A stretch of DNA of 5,116 nt from an uncultured Pseudomonadaceae bacterium. GTDB taxonomy: Bacteria > Pseudomonadota > Gammaproteobacteria > Pseudomonadales > Pseudomonadaceae. Made by a program: the position numbers and the translations under genes. The stretch covers positions 1-5,116 of the forward strand of contig CANRHT010000136.1 of assembly GCA_947630465.1 (NCBI GenBank), written 5' to 3'. Positions 1 to 5,116 of this stretch are shown here, in pieces (the first letter of the stretch is position 1; each line of letters opens with the position of its first letter). The notes below the pieces were generated by a model, which made no database searches, was not told where the DNA came from, and was given only the letters and a program-made list of their open reading frames with translations.

Positions 1-407
1 TCAAGGCCTAAAAGCAATTGCTCATGCAGTGCTTCAGGTTGTAAAAAAGGTGTTTGCCAAAAGCTTTTTTCCACGCGATAACTGTTGATCAGTACCAACT
101 TGTTGACGCCCATACTGGCGATCGTTTGCAAAGTGCGGCGCAACATTTTTGGACGGGGCAGCGCTAAAATCAGCGTTAATGGCAGTTTGGCTGGCGCAGG
201 ATCTTGCAAGTTAACCTGCAGTTCAGCGCAATGTGAGTCAATGGAGAGTAGGGTTGCTTGGCCTTGTAAACCACCTAAACGCCCAGCGCGTAGCGTTTGT
301 CCGACGCAGGCTTTATTCACTGTATTCAGGTGCTGCAGACGACGGTCTGTGATGCGTACGCGGTCGTCAGCAATAAAGTCTGTGTCCTGTAGCAGTAACA
401 AATTCAT
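1..407 (-). CDS. rsmE: RsmE-family 16S rRNA (uracil-N3) methyltransferase, N-terminal part (partial)
   Basis: Only the first 135 codons are present; the gene continues past the left edge (family length is about 240 residues). Members of this SPOUT family methylate N3 of U1498 in 16S rRNA using S-adenosylmethionine, acting in the cytoplasm on the 30S subunit. The translation starts [11 protein letters not shown]. Residues 1-70 resemble the PUA-like RNA-binding domain, including the RRLQHL segment (22-27) that family members carry near the N terminus. The SPOUT domain begins near residue 75 with [20 protein letters not shown]. The start ATG overlaps the tatC TGA as ATGA (407-404), which fixes the start and suggests coupled translation; no clear Shine-Dalgarno is visible. 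The SPOUT entry differs from E. coli RsmE: SMGV (98-101) stands where the usual form has ELGV, and SYRVEK where it has a SERxxxK-type motif. Family is secure; the exact target base is inferred. A divergent paralogue with another target is possible. Confidence 0.87.
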   Translation of the reverse strand, partial: MNLLLLQDTDFIADDRVRITDRRLQHLNTVNKACVGQTLRAGRLGGLQGQATLLSIDSHCAELQVNLQDPAPAKLPLTLILALPRPKMLRRTLQTIASMGVNKLVLINSYRVEKSFWQTPFLQPEALHEQLLLGL

Positions 408-1204
408 GGTTGTACGGGTGGGCCTGAGTCATCACCTTCAGTCTCAAGGTCTTCAGTATTGGCTTTTTCTTCGCGCTCTTTTTGTACAACGCTGCCGAAT
501 AACACACCGATTTCAAACAAAAACCACATGGGGATGGCTAAGAGGGTTTGCGAGAAAATGTCCGGTGGCGTTAATACCATGCCAACAATAAAACAGCCCA
601 CCACCACATAAGGACGACCTTTGCGCAGGCTGGCAACATCCACCATGCCAGTCCAGACCAGTAAAAACGTGGCAATAGGGATTTCAAAAGCTACGCCAAA
701 CGCAAAAAACAATGTCAGGACAAAATCAAGATACTGACCAATATCGGTCATCATCTCCACGCCTTGTGGTGTAACGCTGGCAAAAAAGCCAAACATAATC
801 GGGAATACGACAAAGTAGGCAAATGCCATGCCTGCATAAAACAGAACGACACTAGAAATCAGCAGGGGTACGGCAATGCGCTTCTCATGCTTGTATAAAC
901 CCGGCGCAATAAAGCCCCATATCTGCTGCAAAATAACCGGCACGCTGAGAAACAGCGAGACCATCATGGTTAATTTAAAAGGCGTTAAAAAAGGTGATGC
1001 CACCCCTGTGGCGATCATGGTTGCGCCTTCGGGTAAATAGGCGCGTAGCGGGGCGGCAACTAAGGCATAAATATCTTGAGCAAAATAAAACAGCGCTGCA
1101 AACACCAGTAAAACAGTCATCACGCAACGTAATAAACGTGTGCGCAATTCAGTTAAGTGCGCGATCAGCGGCATATTGTTGCCGGGCTGCGATGATGTGC
1201 TCAT
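404..1204 (-). CDS. tatC: Sec-independent protein translocase TatC
   Basis: TatC is the polytopic inner-membrane core of the twin-arginine translocase; with TatB it forms the receptor that recognises RR signal peptides on folded proteins. The 266-residue protein has the family marks: [10 protein letters not shown] (16-25) in the cytoplasmic N-terminal region; APL (51-53); [12 protein letters not shown] (98-109), the first cytoplasmic loop with Glu107; FGVAFEIP (169-176) with Glu174; and LTPPDIFSQ (211-219) with Asp215. These acidic residues sit at a constant offset of four from E. coli Glu15, Glu103, Glu170 and Asp211. Hydrophobic stretches fit six membrane segments. The last 25 or so residues (241-266) form a charged, mainly acidic tail rich in Glu, Asp and Pro, probably disordered in the cytoplasm. 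The start ATG overlaps the tatB stop (ATGA, 1204-1201) and the stop overlaps the rsmE-family start, so translation is probably coupled on both sides. Confidence 0.97.
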   Translation of the reverse strand: MSTSSQPGNNMPLIAHLTELRTRLLRCVMTVLLVFAALFYFAQDIYALVAAPLRAYLPEGATMIATGVASPFLTPFKLTMMVSLFLSVPVILQQIWGFIAPGLYKHEKRIAVPLLISSVVLFYAGMAFAYFVVFPIMFGFFASVTPQGVEMMTDIGQYLDFVLTLFFAFGVAFEIPIATFLLVWTGMVDVASLRKGRPYVVVGCFIVGMVLTPPDIFSQTLLAIPMWFLFEIGVLFGSVVQKEREEKANTEDLETEGDDSGPPVQP

Positions 1205-1545
1205 GAGGATGGCTCTTTGTCGACGCTGGGTGCTGCTGGAGCAGGCGGTTTGTCGCTGACTCGGCTGGGCAGCGATGTATCGCTGAACATTTGATTGGCT
1301 TTCTCGCTGGTTTCTTTAAGCATTTTGCGTTCTTTTTCTAAAATGCCTTCATTACGTAACTCGCGACGAATGTCATCGGCACCCAGTTCACGTTCAACGT
1401 CTTCTTTGATTGTGTTAAAACTGCGTTTGATGCGACCCACCCACATCCCTGCAACACGTGCAGCACCGGGCAAACGGTCAGGCCCTAAGACCAGCAGCGC
1501 AACAACAGCAATCAGCAGGAGTTCAGTAAAGCCAATATCAAACAT
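1201..1545 (-). CDS. tatB: Sec-independent protein translocase TatB
   Basis: TatB partners TatC in the signal-peptide receptor of the Tat system at the inner membrane. The 114-residue product starts [10 protein letters not shown] with the conserved Glu8, followed by a single membrane segment (about 6-20), the [10 protein letters not shown] hinge (21-30) and a long amphipathic helix (about 30-90). The DIG and RLP motifs and Glu8 separate it from TatA. A Pro/Ala-rich, probably disordered tail follows (99-114). It is shorter than E. coli TatB (171 residues); the shortening lies in the C-terminal tail, which varies in this family, so no defect is inferred. It begins 8 bases after the tatA stop. 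The bases before the ATG (TGA GCTAACCC ATG on the coding strand) carry no Shine-Dalgarno, so translation probably relies on ribosomes finishing tatA. Its TGA overlaps the tatC ATG. Confidence 0.96.
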   Translation of the reverse strand: MFDIGFTELLLIAVVALLVLGPDRLPGAARVAGMWVGRIKRSFNTIKEDVERELGADDIRRELRNEGILEKERKMLKETSEKANQMFSDTSLPSRVSDKPPAPAAPSVDKEPSS

Positions 1546-1553
1546 GGGTTAGC

Positions 1554-1802
1554 TCATTTTTTAGACGATGGGTCTTGCTCTTCAACATGCTCAGCAGTGG
1601 CATCGAAGGTGTGTCCGCTGTTTTCTGGTGCTGCGGTTTTTTGCACCGCTTCAGTAGGTTTTTCTTCCTCAGTGTCGACTGCTTTACGAAAGCCTTTGAT
1701 CGCGCCGCCTAAGTCAGAACCAATGTTTTTAATGCGTTTGGTGCCAAATAAAACAATCACAATCGCTAGAATAATCAGTAGCTGCATTGGGGAAATGCCC
1801 AT
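1554..1802 (-). CDS. tatA: Sec-independent protein translocase TatA
   Basis: TatA is the small membrane protein that assembles into the conducting part of the twin-arginine translocase after cargo docks on TatBC. From the ATG at 1802-1800 the product has 82 residues: [10 protein letters not shown], a membrane segment (about 4-19) with polar Gln7, the conserved hinge FGTKRI (19-24), an amphipathic helix (about 22-42, with [15 protein letters not shown] at 27-41), then an acidic, probably disordered tail rich in Glu, Ala and Thr. Length agrees with the family (E. coli about 89). The frame stays open upstream to an ATG at 1859, but those 19 extra residues would overlap hisE, resemble no TatA N terminus and put charged residues before the membrane segment. 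The start at 1802 has a good GGAG eight bases upstream and is chosen. The gap from the hisE stop is 25 bases, with no terminator seen. Confidence 0.96.
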   Translation of the reverse strand: MGISPMQLLIILAIVIVLFGTKRIKNIGSDLGGAIKGFRKAVDTEEEKPTEAVQKTAAPENSGHTFDATAEHVEEQDPSSKK

Positions 1803-1810
1803 AATGTACG

Positions 1811-1814
1811 CTCC
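1811..1814 (-). promoter_or_regulatory. Shine-Dalgarno of tatA
   Basis: The coding strand reads ACGGAGCGTACATTATG, with GGAG eight bases before the ATG at 1802-1800. It lies in the 25-base gap between hisE and tatA. It is the clearest ribosome binding site in the window and decides the tatA start against the longer open frame beginning at 1859. A strong independent site fits the known need for more TatA than TatB or TatC; that link is inference. Confidence 0.75.
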
Positions 1815-1827
1815 GTAATATGGATAA

Positions 1828-2163
1828 TTAAGTGGTTGAACGTGCTGCTTTTTCAGCATGCCCAGATAAACCGAAGCGGCGCTCCAACTCGGCCAGCACA
1901 GCTTGCGGCTCTAAGTCTAAGGCAGATAACATGACTAAGCTGTGAAACCACAGGTCAGCTGTTTCATAAATCACATCCTTGGCATCACCACTGTGCGCGG
2001 CATCTTTTGCCGCAAGAATGGTTTCTACAGCCTCTTCGCCAACTTTCTCTAAAATTTTATTTAACCCTTTATGATGCAAGCTGGCGACATAGGAACTGCT
2101 TGGATCAGCGTTTTTACGTGATTCAATCACTTGCGCCACGCGGTGTAAAATATCGTCAGTCAT
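1828..2163 (-). CDS. hisE: Phosphoribosyl-ATP pyrophosphatase HisE
   Basis: HisE hydrolyses phosphoribosyl-ATP to phosphoribosyl-AMP and pyrophosphate, the second step of histidine synthesis, in the cytoplasm. The 111-residue product is all-alpha and MazG-like. Visible family marks are [10 protein letters not shown] (20-29), the KVGEEAVE motif (40-47) whose glutamates Glu43, Glu44 and Glu47 are expected magnesium ligands, and YETADLWFH (66-74) with Glu67 and Asp70 completing the metal site. Length is normal for a stand-alone HisE. In E. coli this activity is fused to the cyclohydrolase as HisIE; here the two are separate genes only 5 bases apart, as in Pseudomonas. The product of HisE is the substrate of HisI, encoded just upstream. 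The chosen ATG has AAGG nine bases upstream, inside the end of hisI. Confidence 0.96.
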   Translation of the reverse strand: MTDDILHRVAQVIESRKNADPSSSYVASLHHKGLNKILEKVGEEAVETILAAKDAAHSGDAKDVIYETADLWFHSLVMLSALDLEPQAVLAELERRFGLSGHAEKAARSTT

Positions 2164-2168
2164 ACCAG

Positions 2169-2555
2169 TTAGCCTTGATAAATAGCATTAGGGTCTTTAA
2201 GCACAGGTTCTACAGTCTGCCATTGTCCGTCGATTAATACACGATAAAAACAGCTGTGGCGGCCCGTATGGCAAGCAATATTGCCGATTTGTTCAACACG
2301 TAAAATAAGTACATCAGCATCGCAGTCCAGGCGTATCTCATGCAATTTCTGCACATGCCCTGACTCTTCACCTTTACGCCAAAGTTTTTTGCGTGAGCGT
2401 GACCAGTAAATAGCGCGTTGTTCTTGCACGGTCAGTTCGAGTGATTCACGGTTGAGCCATGCCACCATCAAGATGCGGTCTGTTTGGTAATCTTGGGCGA
2501 TAGCCGGAATTAAACCATCTTTGTCCCATTTGATCTCGTCTAACCAGTTACTCAT
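2169..2555 (-). CDS. hisI: Phosphoribosyl-AMP cyclohydrolase HisI
   Basis: HisI opens the adenine ring of phosphoribosyl-AMP to give the ProFAR precursor (third step of histidine synthesis), using zinc and magnesium in a cytoplasmic dimer. The 128-residue product shows the whole family signature: [12 protein letters not shown] (28-39), [18 protein letters not shown] (50-67), DCDADVLIL (77-85) and [15 protein letters not shown] (91-105). By family knowledge Asp77, Asp79 and Asp81 bind magnesium, and Cys78, Cys95 and Cys102 bind zinc; all are present, so the enzyme should be active. There is no HisE domain after residue 128; HisE is a separate gene 5 bases downstream. The gene starts 46 bases after the ubiB stop, the widest gap in the window, with only a weak GAG six bases before the ATG. 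No other histidine gene is in view. Confidence 0.97.
   Translation of the reverse strand: MSNWLDEIKWDKDGLIPAIAQDYQTDRILMVAWLNRESLELTVQEQRAIYWSRSRKKLWRKGEESGHVQKLHEIRLDCDADVLILRVEQIGNIACHTGRHSCFYRVLIDGQWQTVEPVLKDPNAIYQG
2173..2176 (-). promoter_or_regulatory. Probable Shine-Dalgarno of hisE within the end of hisI
   Basis: The coding strand reads CAAGGCTAACTGGTATG. AAGG lies nine bases before the hisE ATG and forms part of the last sense codons of hisI, immediately before its TAA. The binding site is thus embedded in the upstream gene, which would favour reinitiation of ribosomes finishing hisI. Confidence 0.5.
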
Positions 2556-2601
2556 ATTTTACTCAGTATCGATGATGTGAAATGTCGACTTAAGGGCACT
2601 A
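2556..2601. other. Intergenic gap ubiB-hisI, no clear signal
   Basis: This 46-base gap is the largest non-coding stretch in the window. I see no stem-loop followed by a T-run and no promoter with both boxes at acceptable spacing. On the coding strand a TCGACA and a TAAAAT occur, but 21 bases apart, with TAAAAT directly abutting the hisI ATG. The gap therefore gives no support for splitting the operon here. Confidence 0.5.
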
Positions 2602-4179
2602 TCAACGGCGCAGCACTAAGCATAAACCGGCACTGACCATTAACCAAGCCGGCCATGCTTCAAGCTGAAAAGCTAAGCCCAGTTGCGCTCCGCCGACTAA
2701 TAAACCCACACCCAGCAGCGTGTTGAGCCACAGTTGTGTGTTGTGTACTGGCTTAGGCGGGTTGCTCATTTTTTCAAAACTGTCGCGCACCATATTGGCT
2801 AAATGCGGCAGTTTTTCAATCTGCTGCTGCACGTTACCTAAGATATGTTTGGGCATATAACGTTCGCGCATCCAGCGTTCTAAGTAGGGCTGCGCGGTGC
2901 TCCAAAGATCTAAATCAGGGTACAACTGACGGCCTAAACCTTCGATGTTCAATAAGGTTTTTTGCAGTAATACCAACTGTGGCTGCACTTCCATATCAAA
3001 GCGTCGTGCGGTATTGAACAGGTGCAGCAATAAGTGACCAAAAGAAATATCTTTGAGCGGCAGCTCAAAAATAGGTTCGCATACCGTGCGGATGGCCGCC
3101 TCAAATTCATTGATCCGCGTATGACTCGGCACCCAGCCAGAATCAATATGCAACTGTGCCACCTTGCGGTAATCACGTTTGAAAAACGCCAATAAGTTAC
3201 GCGCTAGATAATCTTGGTCTTCAGGCGTCAATGAGCCAATAATACCGCAGTCGATAGCGATATATTGTGGGTCCCAAGGCGTGTGTGTGCTGACGAAAAT
3301 ATTCCCTGGGTGCATATCAGCATGGAAAAAACTGTCGCGAAACACTTGGGTGAAAAAGATTTCTACACCGCGTTCAGCCAGCTTTTTTAAATCGGTGCCT
3401 TGATCAATCAATGCCGGCATATCGCTGACTTGCAGGCCGTAAATTCGCTCCATCACCAGCACTTTAGGGCGGCTCCACTGCCAATAGATTTGTGGTACAT
3501 ACAGCAGTGGTGATTCACTGAAATTGCGCCGTAACTGACTGGCATTGGCGGCTTCGCGCAGTAAGTCCAGTTCGTCGTAAATGGTTTTTTCGTAGTCGCT
3601 GACCACTTCTTTGGGGTGTAAACGACGCGCTTCGGGTGAGGCACGCTCGGCCAGACTGGCGAGCAACAGCAGCCAAGCAATATCTTGGGCAATAATCGGT
3701 TTTAAATTGGGGCGAATCACTTTGACCACCACATCTTCGCCGGTTCTTAACTGCGCGGCATGCACCTGCGCAATAGAGGCGGAAGCCAAAGGCGTGCTGG
3801 AAAAAGTTTTAAAGACTTCATCAATGCTCGCGCCTAATTGCTCTTCAATCAGCTTGATAGCTAAATCAGAGGAGAAGGGCGGTACTTGATCCTGCAGCTT
3901 GGCCATTTCATCGGCGATATCAGGTGGCAGTAAATCACGTCGCGTTGAGAGGATTTGTCCAAACTTAATAAATACTGGGCCCAAGTCTTCTAAGGCCAAA
4001 CGCAGTGCGGCGCCACGACTTAAAGTGGATGGACTGCGCGGCAACCAGCGCCAAGGCATCAGAATTTGGAGGATGCGCAAGTGCCAAGGCAAGGGCAAAG
4101 CAAACAGCAGGTCATCAAGGCGGTAGCGCACGCTAACACGCAAAATACGCCACAAGCGGCGAACGGCAAGCAGCTTCAT
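2602..4179 (-). CDS. ubiB: Ubiquinone biosynthesis regulatory protein kinase UbiB
   Basis: UbiB belongs to the ABC1/ADCK/UbiB atypical kinase family. It is needed for ubiquinone synthesis in bacteria, probably acting as an ATPase that helps handle membrane-bound quinone intermediates rather than as a classic protein kinase. The 525-residue product (E. coli 546) carries the family marks: KFGQ (72-75) of the KxGQ motif; the Ala/Ser-rich nucleotide loop [10 protein letters not shown] (131-140); VVKVIRP with catalytic Lys153; the [10 protein letters not shown] segment (203-212); [10 protein letters not shown] (284-293) with Asp288 and Asn293; and IDCGIIG (309-315) with metal-binding Asp310 in place of DFG. 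Two hydrophobic segments near the C terminus (about 484-503 and 507-523) would anchor it in the inner membrane. Its ATG overlaps the ubiJ TGA (ATGA, 4179-4176), suggesting coupled translation. All key residues are present. Confidence 0.97.
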   Translation of the reverse strand: MKLLAVRRLWRILRVSVRYRLDDLLFALPLPWHLRILQILMPWRWLPRSPSTLSRGAALRLALEDLGPVFIKFGQILSTRRDLLPPDIADEMAKLQDQVPPFSSDLAIKLIEEQLGASIDEVFKTFSSTPLASASIAQVHAAQLRTGEDVVVKVIRPNLKPIIAQDIAWLLLLASLAERASPEARRLHPKEVVSDYEKTIYDELDLLREAANASQLRRNFSESPLLYVPQIYWQWSRPKVLVMERIYGLQVSDMPALIDQGTDLKKLAERGVEIFFTQVFRDSFFHADMHPGNIFVSTHTPWDPQYIAIDCGIIGSLTPEDQDYLARNLLAFFKRDYRKVAQLHIDSGWVPSHTRINEFEAAIRTVCEPIFELPLKDISFGHLLLHLFNTARRFDMEVQPQLVLLQKTLLNIEGLGRQLYPDLDLWSTAQPYLERWMRERYMPKHILGNVQQQIEKLPHLANMVRDSFEKMSNPPKPVHNTQLWLNTLLGVGLLVGGAQLGLAFQLEAWPAWLMVSAGLCLVLRR

Positions 4180-4793
4180 AGAGGCTTTTGATTCCCTTTT
4201 AATAAGAGCGCAATGCGCGCATCTAAACGATCTATATCGAGTTTTAATTGATCGATTTCATTAAAGCGTGTGTGCGCTTCTAATTGCCCAACTAAAGTGC
4301 GCGACTCTTCGGCTAAATAATCCACAGCATTTAAATGTAAGCTGTGCGCAGACTGGCTCACCCAGTCTTTGCGGCTGCGCAGGTGGCTGCCTAATACTGC
4401 CGTCGCAAGAGGGCCGAGCAGGCGTGATACTTCATATTCCCAGTCCAGTTCCAGGTCTTGTAAAACCTCTGCCAGCGTCATCAGTAGCGCGCTATTCCCA
4501 TCAAGACTGACGTCCGGATGGTGCAGCACCGCCGTTTTATCAGCGCTGGTCGCCAGTTTTAACAACAGGCTCGCCGGTGCAGTTAAGGTGCAATCGGCTG
4601 GCGCTTCCCAATGTTGCGCCAGTTGCAAGCCACCTTCGAGCGGGATGAGGTAGATCGTTAACGCCGGACGAGGGCAAACCATTGCAATCACTTGCCCAGC
4701 CAAGGGCGCTAAACGTGTCGCCACGGTGCTATCAAGTTGTAACACACGATTGAGTGCGGTTTCAGCGCTGGCTAAAGCAAATTGAGTGATCAT
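4176..4793 (-). CDS. ubiJ: Ubiquinone biosynthesis accessory factor UbiJ (SCP2 domain)
   Basis: UbiJ (formerly YigP) is an accessory factor of aerobic ubiquinone synthesis; its SCP2 domain binds the lipid intermediates within the soluble Ubi complex, and it pairs with UbiK. The 205-residue product (E. coli 201) has an SCP2-like domain over about residues 15-115, including [15 protein letters not shown] (68-82) and [17 protein letters not shown] (95-111). The family-typical [20 protein letters not shown] (116-135) follows. The C-terminal part (about 165-200) is rich in heptad-spaced Leu and Ile ([20 protein letters not shown]), as expected for a coiled coil that could pair with UbiK. Its ATG overlaps the ubiE stop by one base (TAATG), and its TGA overlaps the ubiB ATG. 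Sequence divergence is normal for this poorly conserved family; the call rests on the domain pattern plus position between ubiE and ubiB. Confidence 0.92.
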   Translation of the reverse strand: MITQFALASAETALNRVLQLDSTVATRLAPLAGQVIAMVCPRPALTIYLIPLEGGLQLAQHWEAPADCTLTAPASLLLKLATSADKTAVLHHPDVSLDGNSALLMTLAEVLQDLELDWEYEVSRLLGPLATAVLGSHLRSRKDWVSQSAHSLHLNAVDYLAEESRTLVGQLEAHTRFNEIDQLKLDIDRLDARIALLLKGNQKPL

Positions 4794-5116
4794 TACGGCT
4801 TGATTCCACGGTGCAGCGCAACAATACCGCCGGTCATATTATGGAACGTTACGCGCTCAAAACCTGCAGTGGCCATCATGCCTTTTAAGGTTTCTTGATC
4901 AGGGTGCATACGAATCGATTCAGCTAAATAGCGATAGCTGTCAGCATCATCAGTGATCAGCTTGCCGGCTAAGGGCATAAAGCGAAACGAATACGCATCA
5001 TAGAATTTGGATAGAAGCGGGTTGCTGGGCTTAGAAAATTCCAGCACCAGTAAACGGCCACCGGGTTTGAGTACGCGCAGCATCGAGCGCAGCGCATCTT
5101 CTTTATGGGTGACGTT
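4793..5116 (-). CDS. ubiE: Ubiquinone/menaquinone C-methyltransferase UbiE, C-terminal part (partial)
   Basis: UbiE transfers a methyl group from S-adenosylmethionine to the ring carbon of the demethylated quinone precursor, serving ubiquinone and, where made, menaquinone synthesis. Only the last 107 residues are present; the reading frame is open to the right edge and the start lies outside (E. coli protein 251 residues). The visible part begins [20 protein letters not shown] and continues with LLVLEFSKP, a post-core methyltransferase motif, then FYDAYSF, the [12 protein letters not shown] segment, and the terminal [14 protein letters not shown], close to the E. coli UbiE C terminus. The SAM-binding GxGxG motif is in the missing part. 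The methionine at 5083 is an internal residue, not the start. The TAA stop shares one base with the ubiJ ATG. As the first gene seen in transcription order, its promoter probably lies beyond the window. Confidence 0.96.
   Translation of the reverse strand, partial: NVTHKEDALRSMLRVLKPGGRLLVLEFSKPSNPLLSKFYDAYSFRFMPLAGKLITDDADSYRYLAESIRMHPDQETLKGMMATAGFERVTFHNMTGGIVALHRGIKP

Noticed and set aside
85..591. Plus-strand open frame of 168 codons
   Set aside because: It lies antisense over rsmE and tatC, has no recognisable domain, and its composition looks like a shadow of the minus-strand genes.
1803..1859. Longer tatA start adding 19 residues
   Set aside because: It would overlap hisE, places LKKQHVQ-type sequence before the membrane segment unlike any TatA N terminus, and the internal ATG at 1802 has a well-placed GGAG.
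2556..2601. Possible promoter before hisI (TCGACA and TAAAAT)
   Set aside because: Spacing is 21 bases, and the -10-like box touches the start codon, leaving no room for a normal transcription start and leader.
2949..3176. Minus-strand open frame inside ubiB in another frame (also 3453-3692)
   Set aside because: Both lie wholly within ubiB, show no domain, and are out-of-frame shadows of a well-conserved gene.
4208..4218. Inverted repeat GCGCAATGCGC near the end of ubiJ
   Set aside because: The loop would be a single base, the stem is coding sequence for the coiled coil, and no T-run follows on the coding strand, so it is not a terminator.
4176..4480. A small RNA within the 3' part of ubiJ, as proposed for E. 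coli yigP (EsrE)
   Set aside because: I see no promoter or terminator in this region, and the coding sequence alone explains it; transcript data would be needed.
5081..5083. Methionine codon as start of a short methyltransferase
   Set aside because: The frame is open to the window edge, and the residues before it ([11 protein letters not shown]) match UbiE, so this Met is internal.

Overview
The window is a compact, single-direction stretch of core bacterial genes, all read on the minus strand (right to left). In transcription order it holds: the 3' part of ubiE, then ubiJ, ubiB, hisI, hisE, tatA, tatB, tatC, and the 5' part of an rsmE-family gene that runs off the left edge. The order matches the one I know from Pseudomonas (ubiE-ubiJ-ubiB-hisI-hisE-tatABC-rsmE family). 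Split hisI and hisE and the protein sequences also fit Pseudomonadaceae or a close gammaproteobacterial relative. Base composition looks near 50% GC by eye, lower than in most Pseudomonas. A lower-GC branch of the family is therefore possible, but the species cannot be named from this window.

Right part (about 4176-5116): the end of ubiE and all of ubiJ, followed by ubiB (2602-4179). UbiE is the C-methyltransferase of ubiquinone and menaquinone synthesis, UbiJ is an SCP2-type lipid-binding accessory factor, and UbiB is an atypical kinase-like ATPase. Middle (1828-2555): hisI and hisE, steps 3 and 2 of histidine synthesis, as separate genes. Left (404-1802): tatA, tatB and tatC, which make up the twin-arginine translocase for folded proteins. 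Far left (1-407): the start of an RsmE-family (SPOUT) rRNA methyltransferase.

The genes are packed tightly. Four junctions share bases between stop and start (ubiE/ubiJ, ubiJ/ubiB, tatB/tatC, tatC/rsmE), and the largest gap is 46 bases (ubiB/hisI). I see no convincing terminator or internal promoter, so the block is probably one operon with translational coupling; its main promoter would lie right of the window. The shared theme is loose: quinone synthesis and Tat export both serve respiration, while the histidine genes and the rRNA methyltransferase look like passengers.

I found no mobile element, CRISPR array, tRNA, rRNA or sign of recent transfer, and no convincing novel system. The most notable points are the divergent character of the RsmE-family protein, the histidine genes between ubiB and tatA, and the contrast between a good ribosome binding site at tatA and none visible at tatB.
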